64,000 nt of DNA from Hyphomonadaceae bacterium (GCA_016791365.1 JAEUMT010000046.1:1-64000), one strand, 5' to 3'; shown: positions 15,828 through 23,848, counted from the stretch's first letter. Translations and numbers: made by a program. Notes: generated by a model from the sequence alone, not told the origin.

Positions 15828-17858
15828 ATGCAGCATATTCACGCGATGCCGACTCCCTTTCAACATTCACCCGATCCGCCGTGGATCTTCCGCACCTATG
15901 CCGGGCATTCGACCCCCGCGGAATCGAACAAGCTCTACCGCGCCAATCTGGCGAAGGGTCAGACAGGCCTTTCCGTGGCGTTCGATCTGCCGACGCAGAC
16001 GGGCTACGACAGCGATCACATCCTGGCGCGCGGCGAAGTCGGCAAAGTCGGTGTGCCCGTTGGCCATATGGGCGACATGCGGGCGCTGTTCGACGGCATT
16101 CCGCTGGAGCAGATGAACACGTCAATGACGATCAACGCGCCGGCGGCGTGGTTGCTCGCGCTCTACGTCGCATTGGCCGAAGAGCAAGGCGCCGATCCCG
16201 CCAAGCTCACCGGCACGACGCAGAACGACATCCTGAAAGAATATCTCTCGCGCGGCACCTACATCTTCCCGCCCGCGCCGAGCTTGAAGCTGACGGCGGA
16301 TACGATCGCCTGGAGCCTCGATGCGATTCCGAAGTGGAACGCGATGAATGTGTGCTCGTATCACTTGCAGGAAGCCGGCGCGACGCCCGAGCAGGAGCTG
16401 GCGTTCGCGCTGGCGACTGCGATCGCGGTGTTGGATGAAGTGCTCGGTCGTTATGGACCGCCGGCGTCCCGCCGGCCAACGCCGGAGCATGCCGGCGAGA
16501 CGCCGGCGGTCCATATGGCTGACGTGTTTTCCCGCATTTCTTTCTTCGTGAACGCCGGCATGCGGTTCATCACCGAGACCTGCAAAATGCGTGCTTTCGT
16601 GCAGCTCTGGGACCAAATCGGCCGCGAACGCTACGGCGTCGAAGACCAGAAAGCGCGGCGCTTCCGCTACGGCGTGCAAGTCAACTCGCTGGGGCTGACC
16701 GAGCAGCAGGCCGAAAACAACGTCTATCGCATCTTGCTTGAGACACTGGCTGTCACGCTCTCGAAAGACGCGCGCGCACGCGCCGTGCAATTGCCGGCAT
16801 GGAACGAGGCGCTCGGCCTTCCACGCCCGTGGGACCAGCAATGGTCGCTTCGCATGCAGCAAGTGCTGGCGTACGAAACCGATCTGCTGGAATTTGAAGA
16901 TATCTTCGACGGCTCAAAGGTCATCGAGGCGAAAGTCGCGCAGTTGGTCGAGGGCGCGCGGGCTGAACTCGCAAAGCTGGAAGCCAGCGGCGGCGCCGTA
17001 GCCAATGTCGAGTACATGAAGGCCGAGTTGGTCAACGCGAACCGCCGTCGCATCGAGCAGATCGAAGCCGGCGGACAAAAAGTAATCGGCGTCAACGCAT
17101 TCACCGAAGGCGAGCCCTCGCCGCTCGAAGCTGGTGAAAAGAACATCCAGGTCGTCGATCTCGCTGCTGAAGCCGAACAGATCGCACGCCTCAAAGCATG
17201 GCGCGCATCGCGCGACAGCGCGGCGGCGCAAGCCGCTCTGTCGCAACTGGAAGACGACGCACGCGCCGATAGAAACGTCATGCCCGCCTCGATCGCCGCG
17301 GCCAAAGCGGGCGTCACCACCGGCGAATGGGCGCAGACCCTGCGCCGCGTCTATGGCGAATATCGCGGCCCCACCGGCGTGGCGCTCGTGATCGAGAGCG
17401 GCGGCGAAGACATCGAAGCCGTAAAGCAGCAAGTTGCCGCGCTCAGCGAACGGCTTGGGCGCCAACTCACATTCCTCGTGGGCAAACCCGGTCTCGATGG
17501 GCACTCGAACGGCGCCGAGCAAGTCGCCGCGCGCGCACGCGCCGTCGGAATGGACGCGATCTATGAGGGCATCCGGCTCACCCCGGCCGAAATCGTGAGC
17601 GCCGCCAAGGAAAAGAAGGCGCACGCTATCGGGCTCTCCATTCTTTCGGGCTCGCATCTCGATCTGGTTCAGGACGTCGTGCGCCTCATGCGCGCCGAGG
17701 GCCTGGACAATGTGCCGCTCGTTGTCGGCGGCATCATTCCGCCGGCGGATGCGCTCGCGCTGAAGCAAATGGGCGTCGCGGGCGTTTACACGCCGAAGGA
17801 TTTCAAGATCACCGATATCATGAGCGATGTCGTGAAACTGGTCGCCGCGCGTGCGTGA
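15828..17858 (+). CDS. ecm: Ethylmalonyl-CoA mutase
   Basis: Ecm is an adenosylcobalamin enzyme that converts (2R)-ethylmalonyl-CoA to (2S)-methylsuccinyl-CoA between Ccr and Mcd. The 676 residues comprise a TIM-barrel mutase domain (PWIFRTYAGHSTPAESNKLYR, TGLSVAFDLPTQTGYDSDH, NVCSYHLQEAGATPEQELAF) and a C-terminal B12 domain with the cobalt-ligand motif (GKPGLDGHSNGAEQ, i.e. DxHxxG) and the GGIIPPADAL loop. ATG 15828 and ATG 15846 are both possible starts and neither has a strong ribosome site. Residues 209-229 (YGPPASRRPTPEHAGETPAVH) are encoded by an inserted palindrome and interrupt an otherwise conserved stretch just before RISFFVNAG. A methyltransferase gene overlaps its 3' end. Confidence 0.93.
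   Translation: MQHIHAMPTPFQHSPDPPWIFRTYAGHSTPAESNKLYRANLAKGQTGLSVAFDLPTQTGYDSDHILARGEVGKVGVPVGHMGDMRALFDGIPLEQMNTSMTINAPAAWLLALYVALAEEQGADPAKLTGTTQNDILKEYLSRGTYIFPPAPSLKLTADTIAWSLDAIPKWNAMNVCSYHLQEAGATPEQELAFALATAIAVLDEVLGRYGPPASRRPTPEHAGETPAVHMADVFSRISFFVNAGMRFITETCKMRAFVQLWDQIGRERYGVEDQKARRFRYGVQVNSLGLTEQQAENNVYRILLETLAVTLSKDARARAVQLPAWNEALGLPRPWDQQWSLRMQQVLAYETDLLEFEDIFDGSKVIEAKVAQLVEGARAELAKLEASGGAVANVEYMKAELVNANRRRIEQIEAGGQKVIGVNAFTEGEPSPLEAGEKNIQVVDLAAEAEQIARLKAWRASRDSAAAQAALSQLEDDARADRNVMPASIAAAKAGVTTGEWAQTLRRVYGEYRGPTGVALVIESGGEDIEAVKQQVAALSERLGRQLTFLVGKPGLDGHSNGAEQVAARARAVGMDAIYEGIRLTPAEIVSAAKEKKAHAIGLSILSGSHLDLVQDVVRLMRAEGLDNVPLVVGGIIPPADALALKQMGVAGVYTPKDFKITDIMSDVVKLVAARA
16452..16515. 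repeat. Palindromic repeat inserted in frame within ecm
   Basis: The element starts TATGGACCGCCGGCGTC and ends with the exact reverse complement GACGCCGGCGGTCCATA, so it has perfect 17-bp arms around a GC-rich inner part. Related copies with the same left half lie between genes at 32759-32816 and 63889-63940. In ecm it is translated as about 21 residues and keeps the frame open. Confidence 0.85.
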
Positions 17859-18396
17859 GCCCAAGGCAATGGCGCCGGCGCGCATACGTTGGGCGCTCGA
17901 GCTTCTCGATATTGAAAAGTCGAGCAACGTGTTCGAGATCGGTTGCGGCAGCGGCATCGCCGCGCAGCGTATTTGCCCGGTCCTCGGCCGCGGCAGCTAT
18001 ATGGGCGTGGACAAATCGCCCGCCGCGATCAAAGCCTCGCTCGCGCGCAACGCCAACTACGCCAAAGCCGGCCGCGCCACCTTCGTGGAAAGCGCCTTCA
18101 GCGCCGCTGACCGTGAACCGCAAGTGTTCGACCGCATCCTCGCCGTCAACGTCAACGCGTTCTGGAGCGGCGACGGCGCCGAGATTTTAGATGTGCGCCG
18201 CCTAATGCATTCCAGGAGTCTCTTCGTGCAGGTGTACGAACCGCCCGAAGCAGACCAACGCGCCAGGATCGCGCGCATATTGAAGCGGCGCCTTGCTCCT
18301 TATTTCGGCAATGTCATCGCAACCATGCGAACGACCGGCGGCGCGAAATTGCTGGCAATTGTCGCGACCGGCGAAATGGCGAAACAGGCGGCATGA
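17851..18396 (+). CDS. SAM-dependent methyltransferase (class I)
   Basis: This 181-residue protein has a class I methyltransferase core: motif I FEIGCGSGIAAQRI, motif II-like MGVDKSPAAI, and FDRILAVNVNAFW in the motif IV position. It begins with GTG at 17851, overlapping the end of ecm by 8 bp; an internal ATG at 17869 would remove the overlap. It ends with an ATGA overlap into the acetyltransferase gene, so ecm, this gene and the GNAT gene may be one unit. The substrate is unknown. Confidence 0.8.
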   Translation: MREPKAMAPARIRWALELLDIEKSSNVFEIGCGSGIAAQRICPVLGRGSYMGVDKSPAAIKASLARNANYAKAGRATFVESAFSAADREPQVFDRILAVNVNAFWSGDGAEILDVRRLMHSRSLFVQVYEPPEADQRARIARILKRRLAPYFGNVIATMRTTGGAKLLAIVATGEMAKQAA

Positions 18397-19139
18397 TCCC
18401 GCCAACCGCCGCCGATATCGATCGCGCCACGATCGTCACATGGCCGGCCCGGGTGACCGAAGAACGCGACGGCTGGTTCTACCTCGCCGACAATGGCGTC
18501 ACCGGGCGCGTCAACGCTGTTTGGCCGCTCGGGCAACCCGGCGGCGACATCGACCACGCGATCGACGCCGCCGAGGCCTGGTACGCCGCACGCAATCTGC
18601 CGCCGCGTTTCAAGCTCACCGACGGCGCAACGGCGCCGGACGATCTGGCCGAACGCCTGGCGCGGCGCGGCTACACGCAAGCCTCGCCGACCCTGGTGAT
18701 GCGCGCGCAATTATCGGCGGACCCCGGCGCTTATGAAGGCGTTGAACTCGCCGCCGCGCCGCCGCCCGCGTTCAACCAGGCGTTGGAAGCGTCCGCCGTC
18801 AGCGCCGAAGATATGGCGGAACGCCGCGGCATCGCTTTGCGCGCGCCACAGCCGGCCGCGTTCGGATCGCGCATGCGCGACGAACGCGTCGTCGCGGTTG
18901 GCGTTAGCGTTGTCAGCGCGCGCCTGGCCGGCATCTACCTGATGCGCACCGTGCCGGACGCACGCCGCCAGGGCCACGCGCTGCATCTTTTGCGCGGACT
19001 ATTGGATTGGGCGGCAAACCGGCAAAAAGCACAGCACGCATTCCTGCAGGTCGACACCGACAACACGCCCGCGATCTCGCTTTACTTGCGCGAAGGTTTC
19101 GAGACGCTGACCACCTATCGCTACTGGAAAAAGAGCTAG
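18393..19139 (+). CDS. GNAT family N-acetyltransferase
   Basis: This 248-residue protein has a GNAT domain in its C-terminal half: GIYLMRTVPDARRQGHALHLL is the acetyl-CoA-binding loop in variant form (DARRQGHA), followed by AFLQVDTDNTPAISLYLREGFE and the typical ending TTYRYWKK. The N-terminal half is divergent and probably fixes the substrate, which is unknown. It overlaps the upstream methyltransferase by ATGA. A decayed relative lies directly downstream (19273-19676) behind a copied piece of another gene. Confidence 0.85.
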   Translation: MIPPTAADIDRATIVTWPARVTEERDGWFYLADNGVTGRVNAVWPLGQPGGDIDHAIDAAEAWYAARNLPPRFKLTDGATAPDDLAERLARRGYTQASPTLVMRAQLSADPGAYEGVELAAAPPPAFNQALEASAVSAEDMAERRGIALRAPQPAAFGSRMRDERVVAVGVSVVSARLAGIYLMRTVPDARRQGHALHLLRGLLDWAANRQKAQHAFLQVDTDNTPAISLYLREGFETLTTYRYWKKS

Positions 19140-19140
19140 C

Positions 19141-19272
19141 GGCGCGACTGAATAAGGCGCGTCATCGCGCTCGCGCCAACAAGCGGCGCAAGGAACGGCG
19201 CCAGCGAGCACGCAAGGCCAACCATGAACACCTCGCTGCCGTGACGTTTGCGAAGCGCGACGGCGTCCCGAT
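19141..19272 (-). pseudogene. Duplicated 3' fragment of the EI24/CysZ-like gene
   Basis: These 132 bp match 21240-21371, the 3' end of the EI24-family gene, with four mismatches and no gaps. In minus-strand translation the piece still reads RDAVALRKRHGSEVFMVGLA...IQSRR and ends in a stop. It begins 2 bp after the stop of the GNAT gene and abuts the 5'-truncated GNAT copy. Because it is so similar to its source, the duplication must be recent or kept by gene conversion. Confidence 0.9.
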
Positions 19273-19676
19273 CGCCGATGCTGTGGTGGAGCTTCACGAT
19301 CAGCCCTCTTCCGATATCTGGTCGCCGCTGGAAGAAATCGCGCCGGGACCAGGCGACGCCGCCGAGCGGCGCGAAATCGTCGAACGCATCGCTGTTCCAC
19401 GCGTCTTCGCGCTCGTTCGGATGGACGATAAGCCGGCGGCCGTGGGCCTCGGCGTACTGAGCGGCGCAGGTCGGCATCTATCTCATGCGCACCGCGCCCT
19501 GGGCGCGGCCGCGCGGTTTCGCGCGCGACATCGTGCATGCGCTCATCAATTGGGGCGCCCAGCGCGGCGCGGATACGGCCTACCTGCGAGTCGAAGCCGC
19601 GAACGAAGTGGCCGTCGCGCGCTATCTCCACGAAGGCTTCAACGTCACCTGCCGTTATCGCTACTGGCGGCGGTGA
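19273..19676 (+). pseudogene. Decayed GNAT acetyltransferase copy (5'-truncated, frameshifted)
   Basis: Two frames together give a GNAT C-terminal half. The first, from about 19276, reads VVELHDQPSSDIWSPLEEI...FALVRMDDKPAAVGLGVLSGA. After a one-base shift near 19467 the second continues VGIYLMRTAPWARPRGFARD...AANEVAVARYLHEGFNVTCRYRYWRR. It parallels the intact gene upstream (GIYLMRTVPDARRQGHA, YLREGFETLTTYRYWKK), so it is a paralogue that lost its N-terminal half where the EI24-gene fragment begins and then acquired a frameshift. Confidence 0.85.
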
Positions 19677-19719
19677 CGGGTGACACCGCATTCGAAGAAG
19701 GTAAAGATCGCGCGTCTCT

Positions 19720-20880
19720 CTACCGTTCAGGTGGCTCCCATCGTATGTTAAAGCGGTGCCTGCGCCCGGCAGTCGGTGTACCGTCGACCAACTCCGGCGC
19801 CATCCTAAAATATCGAGTCATCCGCAACGTCGCGGTGGCGAATTCTTCTGATTGCTGTTGCGCTTCAACACGATCCACTATGCAGTCTATACCGCCGGTG
19901 GCGTCAATCGCACAGTCGAGCGCCACGCGCGCGCCGACGCCCGCTTGCAGAGCCTCGGGAGGATAATGGCGTGCAAAATCTGCCGGCGTGGGCCGCGCCG
20001 TCCATCTTTGGCCGCGGACATATATCCCAGAGGAGCCCGCGGTTTGTGATGTCGCTGGCGCCTGCGCAGAAGTGCGGATGGGGCGCCCATATAGAGCCAC
20101 CGCGTAATAGCACGGCGCGGCGCTGCAAGTCGGCATTTGCACTTGGATCGTAAAGCGACCGTCGCGGTGGGGAATCACGCCGACAATAGGTCGTCCATTT
20201 GGGGCTGTGTCCTGCGTAACCAAAGTGCCGCCTTGATCATGCAGAGCCAAATCCAGGTCGGTGCAGTCATCGTCGCAGATCCCGATGACCCGGTAATCGA
20301 AACCCGCGGAGAGCTCGATCGGGACGTTTTCGGTCTGCCCTTGCGCGAGACCGCCAGAGAACGTCTGGCCGACGGCTTGAAAACCCTGCGGCGTGAGTTC
20401 GGCCCGCGCCTGCGCTAAGCGTGCGAGAACTTGTTGCTGCGGATTTCCCGAGGGAGCGCTCGTGCTGGCGGCACGCTGACTGGACGGCACTACTGGCGGC
20501 GGCTGTGCAGTGGTTTGTGGTGCCTCAGCGGTGTTTCTTGAACCTCCAGCGGGGCACTGCCGCTGCACCATTTCCATCCCCAAACCAAACGCAACAATCT
20601 CGCCCGGGTCTCCATTGGTCCCTTCTGCTAGAGAGTACTGCATGGCGGCTTGGTTTTGCTCTGTTGTTTGGTTGGGGTCCTGTGATGCGAGCGCCCTGCC
20701 GTAGAGAGCGAAATGATCCTCGGACAGAATGCCTTTCGCGCATGAGCAGTGTTGCGATGATTGCGTCGCCGCACGGCATGACCTCATCGCTTCAGCACCC
20801 GGACCTGGGGCCATGCTGTCACATGCAGTCAGCACTAGCAAAGCGACGACGGTCGAAATCGTGCGCAACTTTCCCTCCAT
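19720..20880 (-). CDS. Lipoprotein with Cys-rich N-terminal domain and TonB C-terminal domain
   Basis: This 386-residue protein has a lipobox (LTAC) and then three parts. A ~90-residue Cys-rich segment (SCRAATQSSQHCSCAKGIL) recalls the small lipoproteins at 2.5-3.2 kb. A middle beta-rich domain (IELSAGFDYRVIGICDDDCTDLDLALHD) looks like a pre-peptidase-type fold. The C-terminal ~90 residues fit the TonB_C domain (YPPEALQAGVGARVALDCAID...RMAPELVDGTP). TonB_C normally follows an inner-membrane helix and a Pro-rich spacer. Here it sits on a lipoprotein, so energy transduction is doubtful and a structural or binding role is more likely. Its base composition is less GC-rich than that of its neighbours. 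Confidence 0.75.
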   Translation of the reverse strand: MEGKLRTISTVVALLVLTACDSMAPGPGAEAMRSCRAATQSSQHCSCAKGILSEDHFALYGRALASQDPNQTTEQNQAAMQYSLAEGTNGDPGEIVAFGLGMEMVQRQCPAGGSRNTAEAPQTTAQPPPVVPSSQRAASTSAPSGNPQQQVLARLAQARAELTPQGFQAVGQTFSGGLAQGQTENVPIELSAGFDYRVIGICDDDCTDLDLALHDQGGTLVTQDTAPNGRPIVGVIPHRDGRFTIQVQMPTCSAAPCYYAVALYGRPIRTSAQAPATSQTAGSSGIYVRGQRWTARPTPADFARHYPPEALQAGVGARVALDCAIDATGGIDCIVDRVEAQQQSEEFATATLRMTRYFRMAPELVDGTPTAGRRHRFNIRWEPPER

Positions 20881-21234
20881 TCAACGCCCAAAGATTACTT
20901 GCCACACATGTCGGAGCGTGGGCAATCTACAAGGGAAACGACTCCACGTGGTCACGTGATCCGCAGCGCATGCAACGCGCGGGAATCTGGTCAAGGCAAA
21001 GGCAGCCTCAGCACGTGATCGCAGGGGACGGCCTGTGGCCCTCGTACTGGGCAGGCCGGATTGAAGCGCGCAGGGATTCTCGGAGACGACCTCCCCTGGG
21101 CGGCGTCGCGGGTTGCGAGCGACGCTCTCCGGCGATCTCCTGTTGGCGGGTGACACACGCGCACCCAAACAATTTTGCCTAACTCACTCCGGCTTTGCGG
21201 GTGCGCGTGTGTCACCCGCTAACAGCACGCGCCA
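20881..21234. other. Intergenic region with long inverted repeat
   Basis: No gene is supported in these 354 bp. The first part should hold the promoter of the minus-strand TonB-C lipoprotein. Near the other end is the long inverted repeat described separately (21142-21223), which lies just downstream of the EI24-family gene stop and could terminate it. Confidence 0.6.
21142..21223. repeat. Inverted repeat with perfect 21-bp core arms
   Basis: The left arm core GCGGGTGACACACGCGCACCC (21146-21166, 21 bp) is the exact reverse complement of 21199-21219, separated by 32 bp. Extending outward adds four more positions with one mismatch. The arms carry repeated GTGTCACCCGC-like words. It lies 12-93 bp downstream of the EI24-family stop codon. 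Possible roles are terminator, small mobile palindrome or protein-binding site; there is no U-run. Confidence 0.75.
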
Positions 21235-21882
21235 TCACCGGCGCGACTGAATGAGGCGCGTCATCGCGCTCGCGCCAACAAGCGGCGCGAGGAACGGCAC
21301 CAGCGAGCACGCGAGGCCAACCATGAACACCTCGCTGCCGTGACGTTTGCGAAGCGCGACGGCGTCCCGATAACTCATATGCCGCGCCGCCGTGATGGTT
21401 GCGTATTCGCGTCCCATCAAGAAGCCGTTCAACGTATAGAACGTAATCGCGTTGACGACCGGGATAAAATAAAGCGGGATCGCAAGCAGGTTGAGCGCCA
21501 GCGCCGGCAGCGCAATGCGCACGCCATTCATCAACCCTTCCTGTATCGGCACAGCGCGCGCTTTCGGCGCGCCGATCTTCTTTTCAATGCGCTCAGCCGC
21601 GAAATCGAACAGCGCGCCGCCAACCACCATTGAGATCGCCGGCGACAGCGCAACCGCGAGAACAATGACCGCGACGCTGGCGAAGAATGATCCCGCCATC
21701 GAAACGTAGCCAAGCCAGCCGCCGCTATCGGGGACAAGCGGCACAAGATATCTCAATCCGGCCCGTGCAATGAAAACCGTGATCGTCGCGGCGACAACCA
21801 AATTGATCAGCGCCAGCCACGTCAGGCGCCCGAAGATGACATCCTTCAGCCCACCGAGGATTGCGGTTGTTGCGCGCGTCAC
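21235..21882 (-). CDS. EI24 domain (CysZ-like) membrane protein
   Basis: This 215-residue protein has four to six hydrophobic helices and the family signature NGFLMGREYATITAARHMSYRDAVALRKRHG. CysZ in enterobacteria mediates sulfate uptake, and EI24 proteins are its distant relatives. No sulfate gene is nearby, so transport of sulfate is not established here. The last 132 bp of this gene have been copied to 19141-19272. It is divergent from lepB across 71 bp. Confidence 0.85.
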   Translation of the reverse strand: MTRATTAILGGLKDVIFGRLTWLALINLVVAATITVFIARAGLRYLVPLVPDSGGWLGYVSMAGSFFASVAVIVLAVALSPAISMVVGGALFDFAAERIEKKIGAPKARAVPIQEGLMNGVRIALPALALNLLAIPLYFIPVVNAITFYTLNGFLMGREYATITAARHMSYRDAVALRKRHGSEVFMVGLACSLVPFLAPLVGASAMTRLIQSRR

Positions 21883-21953
21883 GTGTGACCTCCGCCGCTT
21901 CCGGCTTGACGGCAGATAATTCGCTTCCCACGCTGGCGCCAGAGGAGTTTGTG

Positions 21954-22694
21954 ATGTCGGAACGGCGTTGGCGCGGCGAAGCGATCGAATGGGCGAAAAC
22001 CATCGGCGCGGCGTTCGTGGCTTATCTCGCGTTCACCACCGTCGCGTTCGCGCAATACCGGATCCCCTCCGAAAGCATGGTGCCGCACATTGAAGTCGGC
22101 GATCGGGTGACGGTGTCGAAGTTCGCTTACGGCTACAGCCGCTTCTCGCTGCCGTTCGACATCGGCTTTGCGCTGCCGCGATCAGACCATCGCTTGTTCG
22201 AGAGCCTGCCGCGGCGCGGCGACGTCGTGGTGTTTATTCATCCAATGACCGGCGTCGTGATGATCAAGCGCGCCATCGGCCTGCCTGGCGACATCATCGA
22301 AATGCGCGAAGGCACATTGCTGATCAATGGCCGCGCCGTCGAAACGACGGAGCCGCGCCTGCTGATGCGGGCCGTGCATCCGCGTGGCCGCGAATGGGCC
22401 GAGCGCTACGAAGAAACCTTGCCTGGCGGCGTGGTCCACGCCGTGCACGATCTCACGGACGGCGCGCCGCTCGACAATTTCGGGCCCTACACCGTGCCCG
22501 AGGGCCACATCTTCTTCATGGGCGATAATCGCGACAATTCGCTCGACAGCCGCTGGAGCGGCATGGGTCCGGTGCCGGTCGAGAATCTCGTCGGCCGCGC
22601 CGAGCTTGTATATGCAACGCCGGTGGCCTCATGCGGCCGCGATCCAACCGTCGCGTGTCCGATGGAGCGCTGGCTGCGCCCATTGCATCACTAA
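21954..22694 (+). CDS. lepB: Signal peptidase I
   Basis: Type I leader peptidase removes signal peptides after Sec or Tat export. The 246 residues have one N-terminal helix (AKTIGAAFVAYLAFTTVAFA), the catalytic Ser in RIPSESMVP, the catalytic Lys in VMIKRAIGLPGD, and the conserved box E motif (FFMGDNRDNSLDSR). AGAGGAG lies 6 nt before the chosen ATG. The gene stands away from the usual lepA/rnc/era cluster, so it may be a second copy. Its stop overlaps the convergent transporter stop. Confidence 0.93.
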   Translation: MSERRWRGEAIEWAKTIGAAFVAYLAFTTVAFAQYRIPSESMVPHIEVGDRVTVSKFAYGYSRFSLPFDIGFALPRSDHRLFESLPRRGDVVVFIHPMTGVVMIKRAIGLPGDIIEMREGTLLINGRAVETTEPRLLMRAVHPRGREWAERYEETLPGGVVHAVHDLTDGAPLDNFGPYTVPEGHIFFMGDNRDNSLDSRWSGMGPVPVENLVGRAELVYATPVASCGRDPTVACPMERWLRPLHH

Positions 22695-23575
22695 GCGCGA
22701 TTGCGCTGCACGACATAAATCCCGGCCAGCACGAGCCCCGCGCCCACCAGCGCGACAGGGCCAAGCGCCTCGCCAAACATCACCCATGAAAGCGCGGCCG
22801 CCACCAGCGGCTGCATCCAGAGCAACACGGTCGAAGCGACGATCGGCAATCGTCCCACGCCATAGGCGACAAGCCCCTGCCCGCACACCTGCACAATGAT
22901 CGCAAGGCCAAGCAGGATGAGCCAGCCGTGCAATGTCCGCGGCAGGAACGGCTCGTGAAAGATCAGCGCAAGCGATAGCGCCACCAACGCCGCGCCCAAC
23001 GTCGCCCAAAACATCACGGCGCCGACATTCACCTCTTTGCCGAGCATGCGCAGGATGAGCAGATAGCCGGCGTAGCCGACGGCGGCGCTGAGCCCGAGCG
23101 CATCGCCGATCCAGCCGGTTTCGGGATCACCCGTCGGCCCGGCGGCGGCCCGCGCGCGCGCCAGCGCCAACAACGCCGCGCCCGCCAACGAAATCGCGAC
23201 GCCCAGCATGATCGGCAGGCTCAGCCGCTCCTTGAACAGGAACCAGCCAAACAGAGCCGCGAAAACCGGCGTCAGGTTGGCGAGCAACGTCGCGTTGGTG
23301 ACGGTCGTCAGTCCGAGCGCGGCAGCCCAAAGCGACACCTCGATTCCAAACAGAACACCGGCGAAAACGAGCCAGCCGGTCTGCCGGACACTGGGAATCG
23401 GCCGCGCCACCCCGGCCCACAGGGCCAGAATCGGCAGCGCCAGAAGGAATCGCCAGAAGTTGGAGGCGTGCGGACCCACTTCCGAGAGCCGCATCGCGAT
23501 GGGAGAGAGCCCCAGCAGCGCGCCACCCGTTAACGCCGCCAGCGCCGCTTTTCCCTGTCCCGAATGATCCGCCAT
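22691..23575 (-). CDS. EamA-family (DMT) transporter
   Basis: This 294-residue inner-membrane protein has ten hydrophobic helices in two EamA repeats (ALTGGALLGLSPIAMRLSEV... and ALGLSAAVGYAGYLLILRML...), typical of drug/metabolite exporters. Substrates in this family range from amino acids to nucleotides and none can be assigned. The start at MADHSGQGK was chosen over an upstream extension because it begins just before the first helix. It converges with lepB by a 4-bp overlap. Confidence 0.88.
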   Translation of the reverse strand: MADHSGQGKAALAALTGGALLGLSPIAMRLSEVGPHASNFWRFLLALPILALWAGVARPIPSVRQTGWLVFAGVLFGIEVSLWAAALGLTTVTNATLLANLTPVFAALFGWFLFKERLSLPIMLGVAISLAGAALLALARARAAAGPTGDPETGWIGDALGLSAAVGYAGYLLILRMLGKEVNVGAVMFWATLGAALVALSLALIFHEPFLPRTLHGWLILLGLAIIVQVCGQGLVAYGVGRLPIVASTVLLWMQPLVAAALSWVMFGEALGPVALVGAGLVLAGIYVVQRNRA

Positions 23576-23746
23576 TCGCCTGAAAAACGCCGGATTTTGG
23601 TAAGGTGCAAGGCCAGATTTTACGGCATCTGAACACCGCAATTGCGTTAACGGTTGAACCTCTATCCACCCCTGTGTTCACAGATTCGACACCCTAAATT
23701 TCACCGCCAGGCCCTTCTCCCATTGACCCTGCATTAACGGGTGGCA

Positions 23747-23762
23747 TCACTATATATAGCGG
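23747..23762 (+). promoter_or_regulatory. Candidate NrdR box upstream of nrdA
   Basis: The 16-mer TCACTATATATAGCGG fits the NrdR-box core (C-W-A-T-A-T-A-T-W-G) and lies 87 bp before the nrdA ATG. NrdR represses ribonucleotide reductase genes when dATP is high and usually binds two such boxes; I could not find a convincing second box. A CtrA-like TTAA-N7-CTAA lies at about 23817-23831, but only as a partial match. Confidence 0.55.
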
Positions 23763-23848
23763 TACGGTTCAGTCAGGCACGCAAGGACGTGTGGTTTGGC
23801 CCAGGACCGAGTCGAGTTAACACAGAGCTAAATTCGGGGGCTGGAAAC

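Noticed and set aside
20881-21234. Small open frames in the intergenic region near the inverted repeat
   Set aside because: They have no ribosome site, signal peptide or recognisable pattern, and the region contains a long inverted repeat instead.
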